Positions 13,326 to 25,398 are shown, numbered from the stretch's first letter. The stretch: 64,000 bases of DNA from Rattus norvegicus (GCF_036323735.1 NC_086023.1:18893001-18957000); one strand, 5' to 3'. The notes: generated by a model not told the origin, from the letters alone. Numbers and translations are program-made.

Positions 13326-13875
13326 TTTAATATTTTAAATTAGTTTCATGAAACTCTCAAGTCCTTTCTGATTTTAGTATCATAGTTAGCAGTCCTGTAC
13401 ATTAAATATAGTCCTATTTGTGGCATAAGACTGACTGATTAGTCTGTTTCTAGGACTACTGTAGATGGTGAAGCAACAGGGGCCAAGCAGCAAATGGGAA
13501 CAGCAATATTTAATGATGGTATTGAGATTTGACATTCATAGAATAATCTATACATTATTGCTTTGAGATTTGGGGTTTGTTGGCTTTTTTAATGTCATAT
13601 ATACAATTATAATCCTCACCTTTTCGCTGGACTCCCCTCATGCTCTGCCTACTCCTTATATTCAGACTCTTTCTTTCATTATTATTGGTTCATATATAAA
13701 TGAATGGATATAAATGAAATTTTGGTGGTGTTTATATGCATGTTCTTCTAGTACTGACCACTTGATTTTGGATAAACAACTAGGAGATTCATCTCTGGGA
13801 TAAACTGATTTTGCCTTTCTCATAAGCTATTAGTTACTTGTAGCTAGCTCTTCAAATAGTCATGGCTCCTTTAAG
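13326..13875. other. no gene; possibly more old L1
   Basis: AT-rich sequence between a SINE and a young L1 tail. The part around 13600-13730 may be very diverged L1 3' sequence, but I cannot support that firmly. Confidence 0.3.
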
Positions 13876-13888
13876 AATTCCCCCATTC
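13876..13888. repeat. left target-site duplication of young L1 tail
   Basis: aattcccccattc, repeated perfectly at 14489-14501 after the poly(A) tail of the insertion between them. Confidence 0.92.
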
Positions 13889-14488
13889 CAAAGATTAAAA
13901 CAGAGACTGAAGGAACACCCATTCAGAGCCTGCCCCACATGTGGCCCATACATATACAGCCACCCAATTAGACAAGATGGATGAAGCAAAGAAGTGCAGA
14001 TCGACAGGAGCCGGATGTAGATCGCTCCTGAGAGACACAGCCAGAATACAGCAAATACAGAGGCGAATGCCAGCAGCAAACCACTGAACTGAGAATAGGA
14101 CCCCCGTTGAAGGAATCAGAGAAAGGACTGGAAGAGCTTGAAGGGGCTCGAGACCCCATATGTACAACAATGCCAAGCAACCAGAGTTTCCAGGGACTAA
14201 GCCACTACCTAAAGACTATACATGGACTGACCCTGGACTCTGACCTCATAGGTAGCAATGAATATCCTAGTAAGAGCACCAGTGGAAGGGGAAGCCCTGG
14301 GTCCTGCTAAGACTGAATCCCCAGTGAACTAGTCTGTTGTGGGGAGGGAGGCAATGGGGGGAGGGCGGAGGGGAACACCCATAGGGAAGGGGAGGGGGAG
14401 GGGGATGTTTGCCCGGAAACCGGGAAAGGGAATAACACTCGAAATGTATATAAGAAATACTCAAGTTAATAAAAAAAAAAAGAAAAAA
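13889..14488 (+). mobile_element. young L1 3'-UTR insertion, 5'-truncated
   Basis: A 600-bp plus-strand insertion beginning inside the L1 3' UTR ('caaagattaaaacagagact') and ending 'gaaatactcaagttaat' plus a poly(A) tail with one G. It matches the 3' UTR of the 35-40 kb L1 almost base for base and carries the G-rich polypurine block (about 14339-14405) typical of L1 3' UTRs. A perfect 13-bp target duplication flanks it. High similarity and a clean duplication indicate a recent insertion. It has no coding capacity. Confidence 0.95.
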
Positions 14489-14759
14489 AATTCCCCCATT
14501 CATGTTGGCATGTGTAGGTATTGTTTAGGCAACCAGGCTATTGAGATTTCATGAGTATAACTTCTCTGTCATATCTAGAAGATTCAATTTCACAGCATAT
14601 GTACTGGTCCTTGACTCTTACAGTCTTTCTACCCCCTTCTTCAGTGTTCTCTGAGTCTTAGGGACAAAGCACAGTATTGTCAGTTGCTTTCTGCATTTTG
14701 ACCAATTTAACTTTTTAATTAACAGTCTCTGACAGCTACAAAGGAAGGTTTTTTTTTTT

Positions 14760-15300
14760 TGATTCTGGGTGATGGCTTCTTTGATGTAAATATGAGCATA
14801 AGAATTAAATATGAAGTTAGATATTACAGTGATTTGAAAAGTTGCAGTAGTGTTTTCTCCCCTAGGTTACATGACATCACCAAACATACCACAACCAACT
14901 TGGCTAGGAAACAGTCATTATTTCCTATGTATTGAGTGGGCCTTAATTTCAAGTAGACAGATACTGGACACTACCAAGGTATAAATACTACTATTTCACC
15001 TTAGGGATAATTTTCCATGCTGGTCGTTATGTGGTTCATAGCTTAAGATGATTGATTGCTTTTCTTCCTTAGCAGTTTGTGAGGAGGGTTCCATGTCAGA
15101 TCTAGACTAATTACTCCAACCCCATGTCCAAAATGTGCAGTGACTTCATCAATAGTGACTTCCCTTCAACTTCTTAGAGTCTACTAAGGGCAACAGTAGT
15201 AGCCTACATAATCTATATAACTTGAATTTCATTTTTCTGCCTGTGGACATCCAGTTTCTTCAGTACCACTTGCTGAATATTTATTCTGTCAGAACACAGT
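14760..15300 (-). mobile_element. old L1 (Lx-like), 3' UTR into ORF2 end
   Basis: Antisense L1-like text, including 'gacatccagtttcttcagta' then 'ccacttgctgaa'. This corresponds on the minus strand to the ORF2 region encoding the FSKW-like motif seen intact at about 38.5 kb. The preceding portion resembles old L1 3' sequence. Probably the continuation of the 11.9-12.7 kb piece, separated by later insertions (inference). Confidence 0.5.
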
Positions 15301-15361
15301 ATAAGAATGAAGTGGTGGGAGAGTTCTCAGCGCTTGTAAGAAAACTCTCAGAAAACAAGAT

Positions 15362-15376
15362 AAGAGTCTTGTGACA
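15362..15376. repeat. left target-site duplication of 1.6-kb L1
   Basis: aagagtcttgtgaca. It recurs as aagagttttgtgaca (one C/T difference) at 16980-16994, immediately after the A-rich tail of the L1. Confidence 0.88.
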
Positions 15377-15523
15377 CTGTTGTTAGGAAAAAACCACAAC
15401 CAACAGATTGGGAAAAGATCTTTACCAATCCTACAAATGATAGAGGCCTCATATCCAAAATATACAAAGAACTCACAAAGTTAGACTACAGGGAGACAAA
15501 TAACCCTATTGAAAAATGGGGTT

Positions 15524-15637
15524 AACACCCATATAGAAGGGGAGTGGGAGGGGTTGGGGTATGTTTGCCTGGAAACCAGGAAAGGTAATAACAACTGAAA
15601 TGCAAATAAGAAATACCCAATTTAATAAAGATGGAGA
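15524..15637 (+). mobile_element. 114-bp L1 tail nested in L1
   Basis: The ORF2 text 'gaaaaatggggtt' is interrupted by 'aacacccatatagaagggga', which is L1 3'-UTR end sequence running to 'ataaagatggagaaaa'. The host ORF2 then resumes with a repeated 'aaaaattggggtt'. So a very short L1 3' end integrated into a pre-existing L1, duplicating about 12 bp (left copy 15512-15523; the right copy has one extra T). Confidence 0.88.
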
Positions 15638-15650
15638 AAAAATTGGGGTT

Positions 15651-16254
15651 CAGAGCTAAAGAAAGAATTCACAGCTGAGGAATACCAAATGGCTGAGAAA
15701 CACCTAAAGAAATGTTCAACATCTTTAGTCATAAGGGAAATGCAAATCAAAACAACCCTGAGATTTCACCTCACACCAGTGAGAATGACTAAGATCAAAA
15801 ACTCAGGTGAGAGCAGATGCTGGCGAGGATGTGGAGAAAGAGGAACACTCCTCCATTGTTGGTGGGATTGCAGACTGGTACAACCATTCTGGAAATCAGT
15901 CTGGAGGTTCCTCAGAAAATCGGACATTGAACTACCTGAGGACCCAGCTATACCTCTCTTGGGCATATACCCAAAAGATACCCCAACATATAACAAAGAC
16001 ACATGCTCCACTATGTTCATAGCAGCCTTGTTTATAATAGCCAGAAGTTGGAAAGAACCCAGATGCCCTTCAACAGAGGAATGGATACAGAAAATGTGGT
16101 ACATCTACACAATGGAATACTACTCAGCTATCAAAACAGTGACTTTATGAAATTCATAGGCAAATGGATGGAACTGGAAAATATCATCCTGAGTGAGGTA
16201 ACCCAATCACAGAAAAACACACATGGTATGCACTCATTGATAAGTGGATATTAG
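15651..16254 (+). pseudogene. L1 ORF2 C-terminal remnant
   Basis: Encodes the last part of ORF2p, including the cysteine-rich motif C-x3-C-x7-H-x4-C (RCWRGCGERGTLLHCWWDC). One frame is open at 15689-16150 (153 codons). A small deletion near 16135 then shifts the frame, and the normal ORF2 end (ending ...HSLISGY) is read in another frame up to 16254. It has no endonuclease or reverse transcriptase and cannot act alone. At the place where the 35-kb L1 has lost one A, this copy keeps four. Confidence 0.85.
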
Positions 16255-16994
16255 CATAAATGCTCAAATTACCCTGGATGCACAGAACACATGAAACTCA
16301 AGAAAGATGACCAAAATGCAAATGCTTTACTCGTTCTTTAAAAGGGAAACAAGAATACCCTTGGGAGGGAATAGGGAGGCAAAGTTTAGAACAGAGGATG
16401 AAGGAATGCCCATTCAGAGCCTTCCCCACATGTGACCCATACATATACAGCCACCAAACTAGATAAGATGGATGAAGCAAAGAAGTGCAGGCTGACAGGA
16501 ACCAGATGTAGATCTCTCCTGAGAGACACAGCCAGAATATGGCAAATACATAGGCGAATGCCAGCAGCAAACCACTGAAGTGAGAACGGGACACCCGTTG
16601 AAGGATTCAGAGGAAGGACTGAAAAAGCTCAAAGGGTCTTGAGACCCCCTATGAACAAGCCAACCAACCAGAGCTTCCAGGGGCTAAGCCACTACGTAAA
16701 GACTATACATGGACTGACCCTGGACTCCAACTGCATAGGTAGCAATGAATAGCCTAGTAAGAGCACCAGTGGAAGGGGAAACCCTTGGTCCTCCCAAGAC
16801 TGAACCCCCAGTGAAAGTGATTGTTCGGGGGAGCGTGGTAATGTGGGGAGGATGGAGAGCGGAACACCCATATAGAAGGGGAGTGGGGGGGTTAGAGGGA
16901 TGTTTGCCTGGAAACCGGGAAGGGAATAACAATTGAAATGTAAATAAGAAATACCCATTAATAAAGATGGAGGGAAAAAAAGAGTTTTGTGACA

Positions 16995-17800
16995 TCAGTT
17001 ACTTCAAACAGGAAATTGTTCTTGGACTATGTGTTTGTGCCCTTCCACGTGTACCAGACAGAAGTGAGTTACTTCACCTGTTGTTATTTATGTGCTTCTG
17101 TGGAAAAACACATTTTTGCCACTTGATTGTGTCAAATGCCTTACTCAGATGACTTAACACTGGGTATGAATTGCTTAATGCTCTGAATAAAGTTGACTAT
17201 TGCGTGAGCTCTTAGTCTGCTTCATATTTAGAGCCCACTCTGTTACATGCAATTTAAAATGGCACACTTTTTCCTTGCCTGGTGCCAGCAATGGTGGTCT
17301 CACCCAGCTCCCATGGCTAGCTTCGCCAAATCTCTAATGACTGCCCAGAGTCTGTGCCCTTTCTCCTGCCCATCTGAGTCATTGTGGATGAAAAACACCA
17401 GTCTTAATATTTTAAAACCAGCCAGATAACACAACTGCTGGGTAAAGAATATCCTACCTCATCCTCCTTAACCTCCTCCACCTGTAGAGGCTACAAGCTT
17501 TAGGTCCCCAAGAAATACATGTCTTGCTTCCTCCCTGCTCCACAGCCTGGTCTGAATCCCTCCCCCTCTCTCTCCTCCTCTTCCTTCTGGGAACCAGAAA
17601 TCCCACCTGTTCCTTCTCCCAATGATTAGCTTCTGCCATCATTATTAACCAGTTAAAATGGGGAGAAGGTTCACATGAAATCACCTGAGTCCATGACTCA
17701 CTCTCTGGTACAGCTCCTCATGAGGAGGCATAATTAACATAAAAAACAAACAGCACTAGGGCAATCCACAACACAACCCTACCAGATTTATGCTGTCAAT
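16995..17800 (+). repeat. LTR-like dispersed rodent sequence (unnamed)
   Basis: Contains 'ctgaataaagttgactattg' near 17181, an AATAAA followed by a GT-rich stretch as at an LTR R/U5 boundary. A C-rich block follows with phrases I recognise from a dispersed rodent repeat ('cacccagctcccatggctag', 'ccccaagaaatacatgtctt', 'cccaatgattagcttctgcc'). It has no coding frame. Family and exact ends are not certain. Confidence 0.4.
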
Positions 17801-18265
17801 TAGAGCAGTAAATAGCAGTCTTTTCTTAAGTATCTGGTTTTGGCCTGTTTGTCAAATATTAGATGATACTGGGACTTATATTTGGGTCTTCTACTATATT
17901 TCATTGATCTATAGGTCTCAACTGGACCTGTATCTCTCTGATATAGTTTATTAGCTGGTGTAGTAATCTCTCCAGCATTGTTCTTTTTGTTCAGGATTGC
18001 ATTGGCTATCTTGGGTCTATCGTAGTTCCATATTAATTTGGAGATTTTTTCTTTCTTTCTTTTTTTTTTTTTGAAAAGTTTTGTAGGGGTAGTTGTGTGG
18101 GATTCCATTGAATCTGTAAACTGTTTTTGTTAGGATAGTCATTTCACAATATTAATGCTACCAATACAAAAGTGTAGCAGTTTTTCCCATTTTTTAGTAT
18201 CTTGCTTAATCTTTCTTCAGAGATTTAAATTCTTTATTGTAGAGGTCTTTCACCTCTTTAGTTGT
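17801..18265 (-). mobile_element. old L1 ORF2 fragment (part 1)
   Basis: The minus-strand translation contains KLIWNYDRPKIANAILNKKN and HLIFDKQAKT. These are diverged versions of the ORF2p region downstream of the reverse transcriptase, seen intact as FIWNNKKPRIAKAILNNKR and HLIFDKGAKT in the 35-kb copy. Frame is broken. The fragment resumes at about 18765. Confidence 0.8.
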
Positions 18266-18329
18266 GATTGCTTATTTATTTGCAGGAAAGAGAATGTATT
18301 TATTTTGAATCCTAAGAAAATGTGGTCAG

Positions 18330-18745
18330 CATTCTGCCATCATCAGTTACATCATGCTTTTATAATTCCCAACATAATATTTTAATTGATCATTTAAGAA
18401 TTTCACACAATATACCCTGATCACATTCACATCCCATTCTTCCCAAGTCTGCCCTCCCACCCTTGTGCTCCCCACTCCCCCAAAAAAGATTTCAAAAATA
18501 CACGAAATCCAATTTGTGTTGCTCATATACACATTGGGGCATGGACAAGGTCCCAGTGCTTAACCCCTTAAAGGTGATTGAGTCCTTCCACACCCACTAT
18601 CAGAAGCCATCAACTGTGAAGAACTAAACTGTGACTATGGGCGTATGTCATGGTTTTTAAGGACTCTCTTCAATGGCTTTGTCTGGAGACTGGATTTTTT
18701 TTTTCTTTATGAGAGTTGGAGGCTGTCATAGAATCCTTCAGTGTT
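18330..18745 (-). mobile_element. old L1 3'-UTR fragment splitting an ORF2
   Basis: Between the two ORF2 pieces lies sequence I read as antisense old-L1 3' UTR: 'tttcacacaatataccctga', 'ccaatttgtgttgctcatat', 'gaactaaactgtgactatgg'. It interrupts ORF2 homology that is otherwise collinear, so it looks like a nested insertion. Exact ends and target duplication are not visible, consistent with great age. Confidence 0.5.
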
Positions 18746-18764
18746 TCTCATTCTCAACCACGAG

Positions 18765-19585
18765 TTAGTTAAGTTTATAATAAAATATTTTATTGTCTTT
18801 GAGGTTATTGTGAATGAATGTGTGTCCACGATCTCTTTCTCAGTGTGCTTGTTGCTGGTGTTTAAAAAGATTACTGATTTTTAAGTTGTTTTTATATCCT
18901 GCCACTTTGCTGACATTGTTTACCATTTCTAGAAGTTTTCTCGTGGAATTTTTGGAATCTCTTGAATACAGTATCATCTATAAATAAGGATCATTTGTAT
19001 TCTTCTTTCTCTATTTGTATCCCTTCTATTTCTTCTCCTGTCTTACTCCTTCAGCTAATTCTTTGGGCATGATATTGAATGAGTGAGGACAGTAAGCAGC
19101 ACTATCTCATTCCTGATTTTAATAGGATTGCTTCAAGTTTTCGCTATTTAGTTTAATGCTAAGTTTGTCATATAGAGCTGTTATTACATTGAGGCATACT
19201 CATTAATTCCAGTCCTTCTGTCCAGTACATTTTCCATGAAGTCATGCTGGGTTTTTTTAAAGTGTTTTCTGCATTTATTGAGAGATTATGTGTTTTTATC
19301 TTCAAGTCCATTAATATGATTTATTAACTTGAACATGTCGATAAAGTTAACTGGATCATGATATATTGACCTCTTTTATATGTACATGTATTCAGCTTAT
19401 GAGGATTTTAATAAGTCATTTTGCTTTGTTCTTTGGCAAACCTGTGCTTTTCTCTCCTTTTTCTGTTGTCTTTATCTGGTTTGTGTATTAGAGTAAAGTG
19501 CCTTTATAGAGTTTAGAAGTCCTCATTTGTTTAATTTGTATGTTTTTAATAACTCTATAAGTATTGGATTGACTCTACCTCTTGT
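18765..19585 (-). mobile_element. old L1 ORF2 fragment (part 2)
   Basis: The plus strand reads 'agttaagtttataataaaat', 'attttattgtctttgaggtt' and 'tatcctgccactttgctgac', the antisense of the ORF2 reverse-transcriptase/thumb region in an old L1. It continues the homology of 17801-18265. Many stops; no usable frame. Confidence 0.7.
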
Positions 19586-19904
19586 TACAGACTCAGGGTC
19601 CCCGTAGCTCTTCTATTCCAGTGTCTTAAGATTTACTCTTAGTCCTCCCACAGTCTGTTTGGAAAACCCATTTCTCACTCTTATCTTGCTTCCATGGGGA
19701 CTCAATTTCTTGATGTAGACCCATTACCTTTTCAGCATTCCTTCCATTCTTTTGTATCATCCACTGATCCACCAAGGACTCCTACTGTGCACATTGAGCT
19801 GGGATGCAGATAACTAGCTCACTCAACCTTCCTCGGAGACACTTTCTCAGAGAAGATTCCACAGCTAGACAATATGAAGGAGTAGGAGACGACCTAGTTA
19901 ATTC
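19586..19904. other. unassigned sequence between L1 fragments
   Basis: No clear repeat or gene. Probably old L1 or flanking DNA, but I cannot place it. Confidence 0.3.
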
Positions 19905-22900
19905 AATGAAGCCACAATTACTCTTATACCTAAACCACACAAAGACTCAACAAAGAAAGAGAATTTCAGAACAATTTCCCTCATGAACATCCACACAAAG
20001 ACATTCAGAAGAATTCTGCCAAACCAAGTCCAAGAGTACATTCAAACCATCATTTACCATGATCAAGATGATGATAAATTATCCTAGGGATGTGAGGATG
20101 GTTCAATATATATACTTTATCAAAGTAATCCACCAAATTAACTGAAAAAGAAAATCACACGATCTAAAGTGAAAAATCTATGTTCTAATGTGAAAAATCA
20201 GACCCTTTCACGGTAAAAATCTTAGAGAGATCAGGGATCAAAATATGTAACTAAACATAATTAAAGCAATATATATCAAGCCAATAGCTAACATCAAATT
20301 AAATAGAAAGAAACTTTGAAGCAATTCCACTAAAATCAGGGATAAGACAAGCTATCCACTCTTTCCCTGTTTGTATAATACAGTTCTTGAAGTTCAAGCT
20401 AGAGCAATAAGACAACAAAAAGAGATTAAGGGGATACAAAGTGGAAAGGAAGAAGTCAAGCTATCACTATTTGATGATGATATGATAGTATATATAAGTG
20501 ATTTCAAAATTCTACCAGAGAACTCCTACATCTGATAAACCTTTAGGAAAGTGAATAGATCAAAAGTTAACTCAAAGAAATCATTAGCCCTCTTTTATAT
20601 AAATGATAAATGGGCTGAGAAAGAAATTAGAAAAAAAATCCTTTACAATAGGCACAAATAATATAAAGTATTTTAGTGTAACTCTAACCAAGCCAGTAAA
20701 AATTTGTATAGCAAGAACTTCAAGTCCCTGAATTGAAGAAAATATCAGAAGATTCAATACAATTCTCATCAAAATTGGAACACAATTTTAATAGACCTCG
20801 AAAAAATAATTCTCAACTTCATACAGTAAAACAAAACAAAACAAAACCAAAAACCAAGATAGCCAAAACAATTCTGAACAATAAAAGAGCTTCAGGAAAA
20901 ATCACTATCCCTGACCTCAAGCTGTACGACAGAGCAATACTGATGAAAAATAATGGTATTGATACAGAAACAGATGTGTTGATCAATGAATTTAATCAAA
21001 GACCTTGAAATAAACCCACAGACCTATAAACACTTGATTTTTGATAAAGAAGCCAAAAGCATACAATGAAAAACAGAAAGCATCTCCAAAAAATGGTGCT
21101 GGTCTAACTGAATGCCTATATATAGAAGAATGAAAATAGATCCATGTTTATCAACCTTCACAAAATTCAAGTCCAAATGGATCAAGGACTTCAATATAAA
21201 ATCAGATACACTAAACCTAATAGAAGAAAAAATGGGAAATAACCTTGAACTCATTGATGCAGGATATAATTTCCTGATCAGAACAGCAATGACCCAGACT
21301 CTAAGATCCACAATTGATAAATGGAACCTCATGAACATGATAAACTTCTGTAAAGCAAAGGACACTGCCAATAAGGCAAACAGCAAACTAGAGATTGAGA
21401 AAAGACCTGCACTAATCCTACATCCAATAGAAGGCTAATATCCAAAATATATAAAGAACTCAAGAAGTTAGACACCAACAGACCAAATAACCCATTTAAA
21501 AATGAGGTATAGAGATAGAGAAATCTTAACAGGGAATTCGGAACTACTGAAAAGCACTTTAAGCAATGTCCAACACCCTTATTCATCAGGGAAATGCAAA
21601 TCAAATCTACCCTGAGGTTCCACCTTGTACCCATCAGAATGGCTAAGATTAAAAACTCCAGTACATGCTGGTGAGGATGTGGGAAATGGGGACCATTCTT
21701 CCATTGCTGGTCAGATTGCAAATTTGTATAACACTCTGGAAATTAATCGGTAGTTTCTCAGAAAATTGGAAATAGTTCTACCTGACAAAATATACCCAAA
21801 AGATGCTCCATCATACAACATTGATACTTGCTCCATTATGTTCATAACAGCTTTACTTGTAATAGCCAGAAATTGGAAGCAGCCCAGATGTCCCTCAACT
21901 GAAGTATGGATACAGAAAATCCAGTTCATTTACACAATAGAATACTATTCAGCCATTAAAAGAAAGATACCATGAATTTTTCAGGCAAATGGATGAAACT
22001 AGCAAATATCATTTTAAGTCAGGTAACCCAGACCCAAAAGTACTCACTAATAAATGAAGAGTAACCAGAAACTGCAGGATACCCATGATATACCCCCCAG
22101 AGACAGAAAGAGGATAAACAATAAGGAAAGCACAAGCAAGGATGCTTGAATCTAACTTAGGGGGAATAAAATAGTCATAGGAGGCAGGTGGGTACTGGAT
22201 GTGAGGGAAGGGGCAAGGGGAATGTGGTAATGAGGATCAGGTATGTGGAGAGACAGGAGAGAGGGCTAGAGGGCCAGGAGAATAATTAAAATTTTTCAGC
22301 TGCAGGTTTGGGTTTGGGGGAAATGTCTAAGAAGTCCCAGAGACTTGGGATGGGGGAGCCTCCTAGGAGTCAATGGGGGTGACCTGAACCAAGATGCTTA
22401 ACAGTGGTGACATGGAACCTAAAGAGGCAGAACCTCCAGTGAAGGGATAAGGACACCAACCTACCCACAAGATTTTTGACCCCAAAATTGTTCTGTCTAA
22501 AAGAAATGCAAAGAAAAAGATAGATCAGAGGCTGAAAGAATGACCGTCCAATAACTGGCCTCAACTTGAGATCCAACCAGTGAGCAAGCACAAGTCCCTG
22601 ACACTATTCATAATAATACTCGGTTATGCTTGCAGACAAGAGCCTGGCATTACTGTCCTCTAAGAGGCTCTACCTAGCACCTGACTGAAACAGATGTGGG
22701 GACCCACAGCCTAACATTGGACAAGGTCTGATACTCTTCTGGAAGGATTAAGGGAAGGATTGTAGGCCCTAAAAGGGATAGGAACTCCCCAGGAAGAACA
22801 ACAGACTCAAGTAAAGACTGGGAGCTCTCAGAGACTGAGCCACACTAACCAAGAAGCATGCACAAGCTGGACTGAGGCACCCAGCACAGATGTAGCAGAT

Positions 22901-23095
22901 GTGTAGCTCAGTTCCCATGGCTGTTTTGTCTGGCTGTAATAGAAGAGGATGTACGTGCCTAAAACTACAGAGACTTGATGTTCCAGGGTGGGGGGAATAC
23001 TCAGGGGAGGCCCACTCTCAGAGAAGAAGGGAAGGGACGTGAGGGAGGGACCAGGAGAGAGACAGGATTTGGGATGTAAATAAATAAATTAATTA
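19905..23095 (+). mobile_element. old L1 (Lx-like), ORF2 3' half + long 3' UTR
   Basis: Begins with 'gaagccacaattactcttat' (equivalent to about 37.23 kb in the 35-kb L1) and follows ORF2 to about 22060. A roughly 1-kb 3' UTR unlike the young rat type comes next, ending 'tgtaaataaataaattaatt'. ORF2 is shattered by stops; the longest piece is 21112-21438 (108 codons, MKIDPCLSTFTKFKSKWIKD-type text). Divergence and the different 3' UTR mark an older L1 lineage, which I read as Lx. Confidence 0.85.
20461..22060 (+). pseudogene. L1 ORF2 remnant (RT to C-term)
   Basis: Contains a decayed counterpart of the FADD box: 'ctatcactatttgatgatga' near 20461 reads L-F-D-D-D, with Ala replaced by Asp. The post-RT region and a C-terminal region follow, where the Cys-rich block is diverged. 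Multiple frameshifts make it non-functional. Confidence 0.75.
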
Positions 23096-23099
23096 AGCC

Positions 23100-23510
23100 A
23101 GAAGATCACAAATAATCATGCAACTCAAGGATCTAGAAAAATAAGAATAAACCAAACCTAAATCTAATAAATAATAAATATTAATTAAAATCATAACAGA
23201 AATTAATTAAACAGAAACAAGGAAAACAATACATAGAACAATGAATATAAGAGCTGGTTCTTTAAGAAGGTAAGGTGACAGACCCTTAATCTAAGTAACC
23301 AAAAGAAAGAAAGAAGAGGACACAAACTGACAGAATCAGAGATGAATAGGGAAACATTACAAGAGTCAGCACAGAAATCAGAATATTATAAAGGAATTCC
23401 TGTACTCCATTACCTTAGAAAACCTAAAAAAAAAGACAAATTTCAAATTTCTAGATTGAGAAAACTACAAAACTGAACGAAAAAGTCAAGAACTGAGCTA
23501 TACCTTAAAA
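23100..23510 (+). mobile_element. L1 ORF2 fragment (pre-RT region), old
   Basis: Includes 'aagagctggttctttaagaa' (the SWFF-like segment intact at about 36.79 kb), 'gacagaatcagagatgaata' and 'aggaattcctgtactccatt'. It lies after the 3' UTR of the preceding L1 in the same orientation, so it is a separate insertion or a host element that the preceding L1 interrupted. Confidence 0.65.
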
Positions 23511-23904
23511 AAAACGCATATTATATCAAGTTAGAACATCTAAAATAAGTAGTAAAATGTCTCTATATTATTTTGTAAAGTATGCAAGCACATATTAACA
23601 ATGAGTTATTTTTTATTTTATATATGGCACTTAAGTTGCACACTACTTGCTGAGTTGGAACTGGAACCTTCCTGTGGCAAGGCAGACACATGTGTCCGTA
23701 GCCGTTACAGATTGTCAGGCATGTCATAGATCCCCAGTGTAGTATCCAATGACTAGCACAAAGAGATTATTCTTATGGAGTTCGTATTCCTCACTGCAAA
23801 ATATTTGGAATCGACTGTGAGAGATGTTTTGGTAGCTATCTTAGGGTGCTGCAGGAATCGGGTTTCATGGGACGGGGCGGGGAGGGTGCTCCTGCATGCA
23901 TTAT

Positions 23905-24076
23905 CTGTGCATCTCATGCACCCCTGGTGTCCACAGAAGCAGAAAAGGGTATCAGTTCCCCTAAAACTGAATGTGGACGTGGTAGTGGGCACCATATGGG
24001 TGCTAAGAATTGAACTCAGATCATCTGGAAGAGCAGCAAATGCTGTTAATCCCTGAGGAATCTCTCCAGCCTCCGT
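23905..24076 (-). mobile_element. B3-type SINE
   Basis: The plus strand reads 'gtccacagaagcagaaaagg', 'tgggtgctaagaattgaact', 'catctggaagagcagcaaat' and 'aatctctccagcc'. This is the antisense of a B3/B2 SINE whose head lies at the right end. Moderately diverged. Confidence 0.75.
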
Positions 24077-25348
24077 ACTAATACTGAATGTTTCTATTGC
24101 TAAAATGTTTGTGTTTATGTCTGGTAAGCATGCAGGTGAAAACTGAGATGACGCTTCACAAAGATATAATTCTGTTCTACTTCAACACTAATTAAAACGA
24201 TCTTTGAGTGATAAAGATTGTATCCCAAAGTTTCTTTGGAGTGATTTTAGCGACCATCTCATTTATATGTCAACTCATTAAACTACTTCCTGACGTTTTC
24301 ATTAAACTCAATTTTGCTTTTCTCTCTAAAGGCAGAATATATTTTAAAATTTAAGGAGTTGGAATTGTTAATCTACATTAACTTTGAATACTGACCCTGT
24401 GACAGTAATGCAGACTATGTATAATATTTTTTTCTGACCATATTTAGAAGAAATGGGAGACAGAAGTCTACCCTTTTCATTTCAGTCTTATTCACTGTTA
24501 TTCACAAGAAATGTGGATTTAAATGCAAATTAAAACAGAAATTCCCAAGGCTAGCCTTTCCATTCTCTATTCAAACAAACAGCAAAAATGATTTTCTAGA
24601 TGAAAGGCAAACTTTAGAGCCCTTTCTAATAAGCCAGAGACCGTGATAACAGCATCTAGCCCTCTGAGAATCTCTGCCAGCAAAGCACTTAGAAATAGAC
24701 AAAGCCTCTGTGAATGTAAATTGCTTGGGAAATGTAACTCTCCTGAGCTGTTCTGCTTTGGTTGCCAGTTTACTTGGCGGCTTTCTCATCACTTTAAAGG
24801 GTCCCCCAGAGAAGTCTACCCTGTCTGCCATCTAGAATGAGACACCATCTCACTCTGCAACATTTTGCACCTTGTTTGAGTCACTCTTCTCCATTATAGC
24901 TCATTGGTTACCAGTCCTGGCCAGGTATTGGTGTTGGCAGTTCTTCCCAACTCTATCTTAGTTCTGGAAATGATGCCTGGAACTCTGCAGCATACCATGG
25001 ATATTTGGTAGATGGTTTAATATATTTCTTGGAGCACTGGACTGGGATGCCTGAAACCCTGCAGTTTATGGATAATTGCTAGATGGTTTAATATGTCCTG
25101 AAGAAGCATATACATATTATTCTACATTGGTAGAAAAACAGGAAACAAAACTCTTCTCTCACACAATTTGTAGTCTTATACAGACGGCAGATAACAAATG
25201 AAGAAGATAAGTAAACAGATCTGGAAGAAGAGTTAGCATTTTAAATAGTGCAAGTTTCTACTCCATACTTTACATCTTTCTTGTTTTACAGATTGCTCTG
25301 ATACCTAATCTTCTCACATAGCCCAGCGTCTTAAACCACTGCAACTCT
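24077..25348. other. unique sequence, no gene seen
   Basis: No recognised repeat. The part at about 24580-24880 has balanced base composition. A 65-codon plus frame and an 86-codon minus frame overlap there, which argues against either being real. Splice sites or domains are not apparent. Confidence 0.4.
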
Positions 25349-25398
25349 TTCTGTTTTGTTTTGTTTTGTTTTGTTTTGTTTTGTTTTGTTTTGTTTTA
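25349..25398. repeat. (TTTTG)n pentanucleotide repeat
   Basis: About ten perfect TTTTG units abutting the left end of a dispersed repeat. Read on the minus strand it is (CAAAA)n. Confidence 0.95.

Larger units (their letters stand above)
15377..16979 (+). mobile_element. 5'-truncated L1 (ORF2 C-term + 3' UTR)
   Basis: Starts within ORF2 at the sequence equivalent to about 38.77 kb of the better-preserved copy and runs through the ORF2 end and a roughly 600-bp 3' UTR with a G-rich block (near 16826-16900) to 'ataaagatggagggaaaaaa'. A 15-bp duplication with one mismatch flanks it. A short second L1 tail is nested inside. More differences than in the 35-40 kb element show it is older. Non-autonomous. 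Confidence 0.93.

Noticed and set aside
24571..24840. 86-codon minus and 65-codon plus frames
   Set aside because: They overlap each other on opposite strands and neither has a domain or splice context.
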